Shown here piece by piece: positions 1 to 4,962 of a stretch of DNA of 11,414 nucleotides; positions within the stretch are counted from its first letter, which is position 1; each line of letters begins with the position of its first letter. Below the pieces are notes generated by a model. It was not told the DNA's origin, searched no databases, and saw nothing but the letters and a program-made list of their open reading frames with translations. A program made the translations under genes and the position numbers. The DNA lies in assembly GCA_964437185.1 (NCBI GenBank), contig CAYTFU010000018.1:1-11414 (forward strand). The letters run 5' to 3'. The stretch is from UBA10103 sp964437185. GTDB taxonomy: Bacteria > Patescibacteriota > Minisyncoccia > Phycocordibacterales > UBA2100.

Positions 1-72
1 GCCGACGTAGCTCAGTGGCAGAGCAAGCCTTTCATAAGGGCTGGGCCGCAGGTTCGATCCCTGCCGTCGGCA
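1..72 (+). tRNA. tRNA-Met (anticodon CAU)
   Basis: A full cloverleaf can be folded: acceptor 1-7 with 65-71 (7 bp), D stem 10-13/21-24, anticodon stem 26-30/38-42 with loop TTCATAA, anticodon CAT at 33-35, T stem 48-52/60-64 with loop TTCGATC, discriminator A72. CCA is not encoded, so a CCA-adding enzyme is needed. The first acceptor pair is G-C and the anticodon stem lacks the three consecutive G-C pairs of initiators, so it is not tRNA-fMet. CAU could also be the lysidine-modified tRNA-Ile2; the GTAGCTCAGT start resembles elongator Met, which I prefer. The gene begins at the first base of the window, so its promoter is not visible. Confidence 0.93.
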
Positions 73-80
73 CTAAAAGA

Positions 81-109
81 TTGATGGAATCGTGTTTTTA
101 AAGTATTGT
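81..109 (+). promoter_or_regulatory. Promoter of tRNA-Asp
   Basis: TTGATG (81-86), a 17-nt spacer and TATTGT (104-109) fit a sigma70-type promoter. Transcription would begin near 116, about 3 nt before the tRNA. It lies in the 46-nt gap between the two tRNAs, so tRNA-Asp may be transcribed separately from tRNA-Met. Confidence 0.55.
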
Positions 110-118
110 GTGCGAGTT

Positions 119-192
119 GCGGGTGTAGCTCAGTTGGTTAGAGCGTTCCCCTGTCACGGGAAAGGTCGAGGGTTCGAGTCCCTTCACTCGCG
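119..192 (+). tRNA. tRNA-Asp (anticodon GUC)
   Basis: Acceptor 119-125 pairs with 185-191 (one G-U), D stem 128-131/141-144, anticodon stem 146-150/158-162 with loop CTGTCAC (anticodon GTC at 153-155), T stem 168-172/180-184 with loop TTCGAGT. The discriminator is G192, the identity base expected for Asp. CCA is not encoded. Oddity: the T loop, the T-stem 3' strand and the acceptor 3' strand (173-191) are repeated as an inverted copy at 241-260, and the last 14 nt around the 3' end (182-195) recur directly at 357-370; see the hairpin element that follows. Confidence 0.96.
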
Positions 193-370
193 CAAAAATA
201 ACGAGTCCGAAGCACAGCTTCGGGCGACTGTATTTTTGCTGCAGAGTGAAGGGACTCGAAAGGAATCGGCTGGGGTCCCCGCGAGCACGCGGGGTGCCGA
301 TTCCAGGGCCGAGCGGAGAATTGGAGCGACGGCGACAATTCGAGCGCTTGGCCGAGCTTCACTCGCGCAA
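173..370 (+). repeat. tRNA-Asp-derived hairpin element with direct repeats
   Basis: This non-coding stretch is almost entirely self-complementary. Hairpin 1: 173-200 pairs with 231-260 (28 bp, only T240 and A243 bulged), and its interior folds further (204-207/226-229 and 208-213/217-222). The left arm is the 3' part of tRNA-Asp. Hairpin 2: 262-270 pairs with 296-304, capped by 277-283/288-294. Hairpin 3: 307-315 pairs with 345-353 (one G-U), capped by 318-323/336-341. A 14-nt direct repeat CTTCACTCGCGCAA lies at 182-195 (tRNA 3' end) and 357-370, a period of 175 bp, as left by site-specific integration at a tRNA 3' end. Short open frames here are translations of tRNA sequence and are not called. 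It could be a tiny non-autonomous mobile element, a structured RNA, or a complex terminator; the sequence alone does not decide. Confidence 0.75.
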
Positions 371-400
371 TAAAATCGTAACTCAGTTCAAGACACCTCC

Positions 401-1213
401 TTACAGCCCAACAGTCACTCGCAAAAAGGTAGCAGGTATAGAAGTGCTTCCGTCGGTGCTCTTGTTTTGCGACTTCGCGAGTTCCACAAGCTGGTTGTGA
501 AGTTCCTCCGCTTTCCCATTCTTTTGGGCCGCTTCCATGGCGTTCATTGTAGGGCCATAGAATTTCTCGAACGCTTCTATGAACTGTTCCGGGCTGTTGG
601 GCGATGTGAAGTAGAACGTGTCCTTCTCCATGGCAATCTTTTCTTTAGGTACACCAGCTTGCCCGAACCTTTCGACGATATGAGTATCCACGCCCCACGT
701 CATGGGACTGACGAAGCCTTCCGGCGGAGGAGGGGTAAACGCAGAACTTATCTTCAGAAGCTGCGACACAAACGAGGTTGGGTCGTTGGGAATCCAATTA
801 CCCATCACGATGCGACCGCCCGGCTTTGTGACCCTCACCATCTCCTTAGCTGCGTCAAAGGGCTTCGGCGCAAACATTGCGCCAAACACCGTGAGGGTCA
901 AATCAAACGAATGATCGGTGACTCCTTGCAAGTTGCACGCATCTCCTTCTTGAAAAGTAATGTTGGTAAGGCCTGCATCAGCGGCACGTTGGTTGCCAGC
1001 CTCGACGAGGTTTTTGGCGATATCGATTCCCACAACGTCGGCTCCCAAGCGTGCCAAAGGAATCGCCGTGGTGCCATCCCCACAACCGAGGTCCAAAACT
1101 CGGAGTGGCACTTTTACTCCTAGTGAATTAACAAGGGCTTCCCCCGACGGACGCATAAAAGCCGCAATCTTAGTAAAGTCTCCCTTTTCCCACAGTGCTT
1201 TGTTTGGGTTCAT
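401..1213 (-). CDS. Class I SAM-dependent methyltransferase
   Basis: The 270-residue protein has a Rossmann-type methyltransferase fold. Motif I VLDLGCGDGT (39-48) binds SAM, an acidic residue ends strand 2 (GIDIA, D64) and would bind the ribose, and FQEGDA (D91) would contact adenine. It is followed by a Methyltransf_11/UbiE-like core (FDLTLTVFGAMFAP) and VRVTKPGGRIVMGNW. The substrate cannot be read from the sequence. The start is the ATG at 1213, where the family-like sequence MNPNKALWEK begins and a -10 box sits 6 nt upstream; the frame stays open to 1348 but that extension is unlikely. It is divergent from the gene at 1320. From memory, close full-length relatives occur in other phyla, so horizontal acquisition is possible. 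No clear terminator is seen downstream. Confidence 0.9.
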   Translation of the reverse strand: MNPNKALWEKGDFTKIAAFMRPSGEALVNSLGVKVPLRVLDLGCGDGTTAIPLARLGADVVGIDIAKNLVEAGNQRAADAGLTNITFQEGDACNLQGVTDHSFDLTLTVFGAMFAPKPFDAAKEMVRVTKPGGRIVMGNWIPNDPTSFVSQLLKISSAFTPPPPEGFVSPMTWGVDTHIVERFGQAGVPKEKIAMEKDTFYFTSPNSPEQFIEAFEKFYGPTMNAMEAAQKNGKAEELHNQLVELAKSQNKSTDGSTSIPATFLRVTVGL

Positions 1214-1219
1214 GCCCTT

Positions 1220-1228
1220 ATGGTAGCA
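1220..1228 (-). promoter_or_regulatory. Extended -10 box for methyltransferase gene
   Basis: Read on the minus strand, TGCTACCAT is an extended -10 (TGnTAnnnT) ending 6 nt before the ATG at 1213. Transcription would start at or next to the start codon, giving a leaderless or nearly leaderless mRNA. The AAGGG between box and ATG could be read as a weak Shine-Dalgarno, but it would lie at or before the transcript start. No good -35 is seen. Confidence 0.5.
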
Positions 1229-1302
1229 CCGTCTAGTTTGAGAGGATAGTCGAAATAACGTTCCGTGGTATTTTCTTGCTTGTACACACCCCTCGTTTCG
1301 CA

Positions 1303-1311
1303 TGGTACGAT
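1303..1311 (+). promoter_or_regulatory. Extended -10 box for gene at 1320
   Basis: TGGTACGAT matches TGnTAnnnT and ends 8 nt before the ATG at 1320. The alternative upstream ATG at 1302 overlaps this box, which argues against using it as the start. No convincing -35 lies 16-18 nt upstream. Confidence 0.45.
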
Positions 1312-1319
1312 TTGGGCAT

Positions 1320-1874
1320 ATGGAAAAGTCAAATGAAGGAATGGGCATACAGGAGGCGGTTAAAAGTCAGGAAGAGGGCAAAAATGTGTTATTTCTCAAT
1401 CACGACGCATTTATCAGCCGACTTTCAGAGATCGAATCGCTTTCTAAGAATCCTCTTGACGTAACGCAAAATCTCGATAAACAGGGTACCCCAGCGGTCC
1501 GAAAGCAGGAGCTTGCCGAAGTTGCAAAAGCGTTGAAAGAAATGCACCCATCGATGTTGGTAATGGCCACAGAGAAGGACGGGAAGATTGTAAGCGTGAT
1601 GATTGTCAACAAGAAGGGAGGTCAAGCGACAGTTGAGCACATGTGGATGAGCGTAGAGAACGACGGGCAACCGCCGATGATCGAGATCCTCATAACTTCG
1701 GCGCTCAGTAAGCTCAAAAGCGGATCGCCTTCCTTCGATACACTTCATATCAAGCTCAAACGCGGGCTTGAATCACAAGGTCTTCGTCACTACCTCGATA
1801 ATTTCCCACCGAGTAAGCTTATTGTAGGAGACGCCGCGGCCAACGATGACCAACCCCTCGAAAAAGCAGCGTGA
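1320..1874 (+). CDS. Hypothetical protein, unknown function
   Basis: I do not recognise this 184-residue protein. It has a charged N-terminal third, a central stretch beginning near MLVMATEKDGKIVSVMIVNKK that reads like two beta strands joined by a turn, a helix-like stretch (PPMIEILITSALSKLKSG), and a C-terminal part with HIKLKRGLESQGLRHYLDNF. There is no signal peptide or membrane segment, so it is probably cytosolic. The strand-helix order is loosely reminiscent of GNAT-type folds, but no acetyl-CoA motif can be pointed to. The start is chosen at 1320 from the -10 spacing; ATG 1302 and ATG 1341 are in frame alternatives. It ends in TGA, 16 nt before the HD-domain gene, which has its own -10 box. 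Confidence 0.75.
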   Translation: MEKSNEGMGIQEAVKSQEEGKNVLFLNHDAFISRLSEIESLSKNPLDVTQNLDKQGTPAVRKQELAEVAKALKEMHPSMLVMATEKDGKIVSVMIVNKKGGQATVEHMWMSVENDGQPPMIEILITSALSKLKSGSPSFDTLHIKLKRGLESQGLRHYLDNFPPSKLIVGDAAANDDQPLEKAA

Positions 1875-1875
1875 G

Positions 1876-1884
1876 TGGTAGAAT
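1876..1884 (+). promoter_or_regulatory. Extended -10 box for HD-domain gene
   Basis: TGGTAGAAT (extended -10) ends 6 nt before the ATG at 1891, predicting a transcript that begins at or near the start codon. The box starts just past the TGA stop of the preceding gene. There is no Shine-Dalgarno in the 16-nt gap. Confidence 0.5.
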
Positions 1885-1890
1885 CGCCCC

Positions 1891-2562
1891 ATGAGAACTC
1901 CGCGCGAGATTTATGCGCAGTATCGGATTATGCCGAGCTTGCAGCTGCATCAGCTGCGCGTCGCGGCAGTCGCAAAGCTCGTGTGTGGCAACACGTCCCT
2001 CGAAGTCGACCAAAATGTCGTGCTTCTTGAGTGCCTCTTTCACGATATGGGCAACATCGTGAAGTCTGACTTTGATTACTTTCCAGATTTTCTAGAGCCC
2101 GAGGGGCGAGAGTATTGGGAGGACGTGAAGCGTGAATACATCGCAAAGTACGGCCCGGAGCAACACGCCGCGAATGCGGCAATCGCGCGAGAAATTGGTT
2201 TGCCGAGCAAAGTTATCGAGATTATGGACACGAGCGGATTTGGAAAGGTTCAGGAAGTTTTAGAGCATGGATCGACGGAGCTCAAAATCTGTCAGTATGC
2301 AGATATGCGTGTCGGCCCTCACGGTATCCTGCCATTGCGCGAGCGCCTCGCGGAGGGGAGGGAGCGGTATAAAAAGCGAAAGCAGTCTGATCCTGCGGCA
2401 GGGATATTTACGAGAACCGAAGCGGATTTTGAGATGCTCGCTTCTACGGCGCAAAAATTGGAGGACATGTTGTTTTCCAATCTAACCATTGTTCCCGAAG
2501 ATGTTACCGACCAAAGCGTCGCACCTGTGCTTGAGAAATTGTGGGACTATGCTGTCACGTGA
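1891..2562 (+). CDS. HD-domain (metal-dependent phosphohydrolase-like) protein
   Basis: The 223-residue protein carries the HD-superfamily pattern: a first His in SLQLHQLRVA (H20), the paired His-Asp in ECLFHDMGN (H51-D52), and a later Asp in CQYADMRVGP (D138). H92 (EQHAAN) may fill the middle His position of such sites. These residues would bind one or two divalent metals and hydrolyse a phosphate ester or phosphoanhydride; proteins of this size in the superfamily often act on nucleotides, but the substrate is not evident. There is no signal peptide or membrane segment. The start is the first in-frame ATG, supported by the -10 box 6 nt upstream. The TGA stop lies at the start of the promoter box of the downstream tRNA-Thr gene. 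Confidence 0.85.
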   Translation: MRTPREIYAQYRIMPSLQLHQLRVAAVAKLVCGNTSLEVDQNVVLLECLFHDMGNIVKSDFDYFPDFLEPEGREYWEDVKREYIAKYGPEQHAANAAIAREIGLPSKVIEIMDTSGFGKVQEVLEHGSTELKICQYADMRVGPHGILPLRERLAEGRERYKKRKQSDPAAGIFTRTEADFEMLASTAQKLEDMLFSNLTIVPEDVTDQSVAPVLEKLWDYAVT

Positions 2563-2568
2563 TAGTAT
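2539..2568 (+). promoter_or_regulatory. Promoter of tRNA-Thr(GGU)
   Basis: TTGTGG (2539-2544), an 18-nt spacer and TAGTAT (2563-2568). The TGA stop codon of the HD-domain gene provides the TGn of an extended -10. Transcription would start near 2575, about 29 nt before the tRNA. Confidence 0.45.
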
Positions 2569-2603
2569 CGTCATGGTTGTTGCGAAAGCAGCTCGTTCTT
2601 TAT

Positions 2604-2846
2604 GCCGATGTAGCTCAGTTGGTAGAGCACGTCCTTGGTAAATTTTGCCCTTCGGCGGAGCGATCCGTCGTTGCCACTCGAATAACGGTTAAAGGCCTTT
2701 CTGAGGTTCAGACCGTGGCGACATTCGCCCGAACGACTGACAAGAGCGACTCACTGAGTCGAATATACAGTCTAATCCTCCGATAATTCATAAACGGAGG
2801 TATCAAATGAAGGACGAGGTCTCCGGTTCAATCCCGGACATCGGCT
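2604..2846 (+). tRNA. tRNA-Thr (anticodon GGU), intron-containing
   Basis: The gene is split. The 5' exon (2604-2639) has the acceptor strand GCCGATG, D stem 2613-2616/2625-2628, the anticodon stem 5' strand CGTCC and ends TTGGT, so the anticodon GGT is 2637-2639. The 3' exon (2810-2846) begins AA, then the anticodon stem 3' strand GGACG, T stem 2822-2826/2834-2838 with loop TTCAATC, acceptor CATCGGC and discriminator T2846. Joining them gives a perfect 73-nt cloverleaf with a 7-nt anticodon loop TTGGTAA. CCA is not encoded. The discriminator U is shared with the second tRNA-Thr at 3228, supporting the Thr assignment. The intervening 170 nt fold like a group I intron. Confidence 0.93.
2640..2809 (+). 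other. Group I-like intron in tRNA-Thr anticodon loop
   Basis: The 170-nt intron lies between tRNA nucleotides 36 and 37. P1: 2637-2641 (GGTAA) pairs with 2645-2649 (TTGCC), placing the exon-terminal U2639 opposite G2647, the conserved U-G pair at a group I 5' splice site. The intron ends in G2809, as an omega-G. GTTCAGAC (2706-2713) matches the conserved R element and AATATACAGTCT (2762-2773) the S element; AGAC (2710-2713) and GTCT (2770-2773) form P7. P3 is best read as 2667-2672/2732-2737 (6 bp), with a small hairpin 2717-2720/2726-2729 between P7 and P3 (as in subgroup IA). P8 is 2747-2752/2756-2761, P9 is 2777-2782/2795-2800, and a P2-like stem with a GCGA tetraloop is at 2656-2667. P4-P6 (about 2673-2706) are short and not fully resolved. 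No homing endonuclease is encoded. Confidence 0.85.
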
Positions 2847-2878
2847 CAAGTGTACGCACTACGCGCTGTTCATGTGGT

Positions 2879-3166
2879 ATGTCTGAATCCTTAAGACCAG
2901 AGAGAAACTTAAAGGTGAATCGGTTTGATCTGGAGAAGATCACGACTCGTTCACAGGCGCGCGAGGCGTTGATGGGGTTTACAAATGAATTGCTTCTATG
3001 CAGAGGTGCTGAAAAAGAAGCATTGCAGTCGACACAGGGAGAAATACACATCCCGCTTGAAGATTGGATTGAGCAGATCAAGGGGTTGCGACATGAACGA
3101 ATTCCGGTTCTCGAGGAATATATTCGAATGATTGAAGAAAAGATGCCATCTCTGCCGGAGTCATAG
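2879..3166 (+). CDS. Small hypothetical protein
   Basis: A 95-residue open frame lies between the two tRNA-Thr genes. I do not recognise it. It is mostly charged and helical in character, with a Lys/Arg-rich N-terminal part, ITTRSQAREALMGF, and a C-terminal amphipathic stretch (PVLEEYIRMIEEKM). There is no signal peptide or membrane segment. The frame is open from 2807, but that ATG lies in the intron end and tRNA 3' exon, so ATG 2879 is the first usable start, 32 nt after the tRNA. A GTG at 2915 is an alternative. No Shine-Dalgarno or clean -10 box is seen, which lowers confidence. It would be co-transcribed with the intron-containing tRNA unless it has its own promoter. Confidence 0.5.
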   Translation: MSESLRPERNLKVNRFDLEKITTRSQAREALMGFTNELLLCRGAEKEALQSTQGEIHIPLEDWIEQIKGLRHERIPVLEEYIRMIEEKMPSLPES

Positions 3167-3188
3167 ATTTGCTCAGGGTCTCAGTGCA

Positions 3189-3217
3189 TTGGAAATCATC
3201 ATTTTTTAGCGTAGGAT
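3189..3217 (+). promoter_or_regulatory. Promoter of tRNA-Thr(CGU)-prfB
   Basis: TTGGAA (3189-3194), a 17-nt spacer and TAGGAT (3212-3217). Transcription would begin near 3224, about 4 nt before the tRNA. Since prfB follows the tRNA after 4 nt, this promoter probably drives both. Confidence 0.55.
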
Positions 3218-3227
3218 ATTGCTCATT

Positions 3228-3299
3228 GCCGGAGTAGCTCAGTGGTAGAGCAACACTTTCGTAAAGTGTGGGTCGGGAGTCCGATTCTCCCCTCCGGCT
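3228..3299 (+). tRNA. tRNA-Thr (anticodon CGU)
   Basis: Acceptor 3228-3234/3292-3298 is fully paired, D stem 3237-3240/3248-3251, anticodon stem 3253-3257/3265-3269 with loop TTCGTAA (CGT at 3260-3262), T stem 3275-3279/3287-3291, discriminator T3299, no encoded CCA. The T loop reads TCCGATT: position 55, normally U (pseudouridine) in the TTC of almost all elongator tRNAs, is C here. The other tRNAs of the window have TTC. The 5' end is almost at the predicted transcription start, and the prfB start codon follows 4 nt after the 3' end. Confidence 0.93.
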
Positions 3300-3303
3300 C
3301 AAT

Positions 3304-4191
3304 ATGCAAAAAGAACAAATTGAAAAAAAGATCACCGACATCGAAGCGGCGATGGTGGCGCCCGATTTTTGGGCCAACAAAGACAGAGCGCAAGCCGTGC
3401 TCAAGGAATACCAGGATCTAAAGGCCGCGCTCGCAGGTGGCGGAGCGTACGACAAAAGCGACGCGCTTGTCACGATCATTTCGGGTGCCGGAGGAGATGA
3501 TGCGGAAGATTTCTCCAGAATTCTTTTTGAGATGTACAAGAAGTACGCCGAACTGAAATCCTGGAACACGGGGCTCATAGGCGCAAATGCAAATTCAATG
3601 GGAGGGTACCGCAGCATTTCGTTTGAAGTCGCGGGCGCAAGTGCGTACGGTGCGCTGAAGCACGAGGCGGGTGTGCATCGACTCGTACGGATGTCGCCTT
3701 CCAATTCTGCAGGTAAACGACAGACGTCATTCTCGCTCGTCGAGGTGCTCCCCAAACTTCCCGACCAAGGCGATCTGCATGTGCCGGAGGGGGACATCGA
3801 GATCACGGTTGCGCGCTCCGGTGGGCCGGGTGGGCAGAATGTAAATAAGCGTGACACAGCTGTACGCATGACGCACAAGCCAACGGGATTTTCTGTGCAC
3901 GTCACCTCTGAGCGCAGTCAGCTACAAAACCGCGAGAAAGCGTTGGAGTTGCTCCGTGGAAAATTATACAAATTGCGCGAGGAGCAGCAGCTCGCCGAAT
4001 CGCGCGGACTCTCCGTCGCTGCGACGACCAAGATAGAGTGGGGAAGCCAGATCCGCTCGTACGTCTTGCATCCGTATCAACTCGTGAAAGATCATCGTAC
4101 CGATCACGAGCGACGCGATGTGGAAAACGTGCTGGAGGGGGATATACAGTCGTTTATCGACGCTGAAAAGCAGCTCGGACAAGAAGCGTAA
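3304..4191 (+). CDS. prfB: Peptide chain release factor 2
   Basis: RF2 recognises UAA/UGA stops in the ribosomal A site and triggers peptidyl-tRNA hydrolysis. The 295-residue protein is shorter than the roughly 365 of typical RF2: after the N-terminal helix with PDFWANKDRAQAVLKEY the sequence jumps to the central domain (YDKSDALVTIISGAGGDDAEDF), so much of domain 1 is missing, as I recall for CPR RF2. The catalytic GGQ is at 176-178, within SGGPGGQNVNK. The recognition tripeptide, normally SPF, reads SPS (131-133, codons 3694-3702) in the otherwise RF2-typical context GVHRLVRMSP. There is no programmed-frameshift site. ATG 3304 lies 4 nt after tRNA-Thr(CGU), with no Shine-Dalgarno; tRNA 3' processing would leave a nearly leaderless mRNA. 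The window's UGA-terminated genes imply a need for RF2. Confidence 0.95.
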   Translation: MQKEQIEKKITDIEAAMVAPDFWANKDRAQAVLKEYQDLKAALAGGGAYDKSDALVTIISGAGGDDAEDFSRILFEMYKKYAELKSWNTGLIGANANSMGGYRSISFEVAGASAYGALKHEAGVHRLVRMSPSNSAGKRQTSFSLVEVLPKLPDQGDLHVPEGDIEITVARSGGPGGQNVNKRDTAVRMTHKPTGFSVHVTSERSQLQNREKALELLRGKLYKLREEQQLAESRGLSVAATTKIEWGSQIRSYVLHPYQLVKDHRTDHERRDVENVLEGDIQSFIDAEKQLGQEA

Positions 4192-4213
4192 CGCATCGCA
4201 ATTCTCCTTATTG

Positions 4214-4237
4214 TGAAAAACATTTCCACGTTTTTCA
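4214..4237 (+). terminator. A/T-rich hairpin after prfB, possible terminator
   Basis: TGAAAAAC (4214-4221) and GTTTTTCA (4230-4237) form a perfect 8-bp stem with an 8-nt loop, 22 nt after the prfB stop. Only TTT follows and the stem is AT-rich, so termination may be weak. It overlaps the -35 region of the ftsE promoter and could instead be a protein-binding site. Confidence 0.35.
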
Positions 4238-4253
4238 TTTAAAGGAGTATAAT
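4224..4253 (+). promoter_or_regulatory. Promoter of ftsE
   Basis: A consensus TATAAT (4248-4253) is preceded by the weak -35 TTTCCA (4224-4229) with an 18-nt spacer. Transcription would begin near 4260, leaving a leader of about 4-10 nt. The AAAGGAG at 4241-4247 resembles a Shine-Dalgarno but lies upstream of the expected transcript start. Confidence 0.55.
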
Positions 4254-4269
4254 AGACGGCATTGTGTAT

Positions 4270-4953
4270 ATGATTTATTTCGACAAGGTGACGAAGGTGT
4301 ACCAAAGCAGCGCTGTTCCGGCCCTCGAAGACATCACGCTCGGCGTAAATCCGGGCGAGTTTGTATCGATAGTTGGACATTCGGGAGCAGGGAAAACGAC
4401 GCTCCTGAAGCTCCTCTTCGCCGAAGTGGAGCCGACTGCGGGGGCAGTATATTTTGGCTCGCACGATATCGGCAAGCTTTCGCGCAACGAGCTCCTCACC
4501 ATGCGCCGCAAGATCGGTACCATCTTTCAAGACTTTCGTCTGCTCACCACCAAAAATGTGTACGAGAACATCGCGTTTGCGCTCGAAGTTGCCGGCAGAT
4601 CCGATGAGGATATCGCGGGCGACGTGCCGCACGTTCTCGATCTCGTGGGACTATCAGAAAAAATATGGAGTTTCCCACACGAACTTTCGGGCGGCGAACA
4701 GCAGCGCGTCGCCATAGCGCGTGCGATTGTAAACCAGCCCGATGTCCTTATCGCCGATGAGCCGACGGGTAATCTCGACCCCATCAACGCGCACGATGTC
4801 GTGGGCATCCTCAAAAAAATCAACGACCTCGGCACTACCGTCTTGCTCACGACGCACAATAAGTCGATTGTCGACGCGGTGGGAAGGCGGGTTATCACCA
4901 TGGATCAGGGGCGTATCGTGCGCGACGATAAGGAGGGGAAATATACGTTGTAG
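4270..4953 (+). CDS. ftsE: Cell division ATP-binding protein FtsE
   Basis: FtsE is the cytoplasmic ATPase of the FtsEX complex, an ABC system that transmits ATP hydrolysis across the membrane to control cell-wall hydrolases at the septum. The 227-residue protein has all ABC motifs: Walker A GHSGAGKTT (36-44), Q-loop FQDFRLL (Q87), signature LSGGEQQRVAIARA (139-152), Walker B VLIADEP with E164, D-loop GNLD, and H-loop H196 in LTTHN. Length matches FtsE. ATG 4270 gives the family start MIYFDKVTKVY; the in-frame GTG at 4264 would be closer to the usual promoter spacing and adds two residues. The ftsX start follows 9 nt after the stop. Confidence 0.95.
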   Translation: MIYFDKVTKVYQSSAVPALEDITLGVNPGEFVSIVGHSGAGKTTLLKLLFAEVEPTAGAVYFGSHDIGKLSRNELLTMRRKIGTIFQDFRLLTTKNVYENIAFALEVAGRSDEDIAGDVPHVLDLVGLSEKIWSFPHELSGGEQQRVAIARAIVNQPDVLIADEPTGNLDPINAHDVVGILKKINDLGTTVLLTTHNKSIVDAVGRRVITMDQGRIVRDDKEGKYTL

Positions 4954-4956
4954 AAT
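4951..4956 (+). promoter_or_regulatory. Possible -10 box for ftsX
   Basis: TAGAAT, beginning with the TAG stop of ftsE, ends 6 nt before the ftsX ATG, the same spacing as the boxes of the HD-domain and pyrG genes. It suggests an internal leaderless promoter, although co-transcription with ftsE is also expected. There is no proper TGn and no -35. Confidence 0.35.
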
Positions 4957-4962
4957 TACGAT

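Noticed and set aside
138..362. Minus-strand open frame over the same region (SEGTRTLDLSRD)
   Set aside because: Antisense translation of tRNA-Asp; no coding support.
92..373. Plus-strand open frame over tRNA-Asp (product containing GVAQLVRAFPCHGKGRGFESL)
   Set aside because: It is the conceptual translation of tRNA-Asp and the following hairpins, a well-known annotation artefact.
2573..2641. Leaderless-type ATG at 2573, 4 nt after a -10 box, with a short frame of about 22 codons into the tRNA
   Set aside because: The frame ends in the tRNA anticodon region and most of it is tRNA sequence; the -10 box is better explained as the tRNA promoter.
2541..2786. Plus-strand open frame spanning tRNA-Thr 5' exon and intron
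   Set aside because: It reads through a tRNA exon (ADVAQLVEH) and the group I-like intron, so it is not a protein.
3078..3905. 275-residue minus-strand open frame opposite prfB and tRNA-Thr(CGU)
   Set aside because: It runs across a tRNA and prfB on the opposite strand, is Ser/Pro/Ala-rich and has no recognisable domain.
4241..4247. AAAGGAG as Shine-Dalgarno of ftsE
   Set aside because: It is over 20 nt from the ATG and lies upstream of the -10 box, so it would not be in the mRNA.
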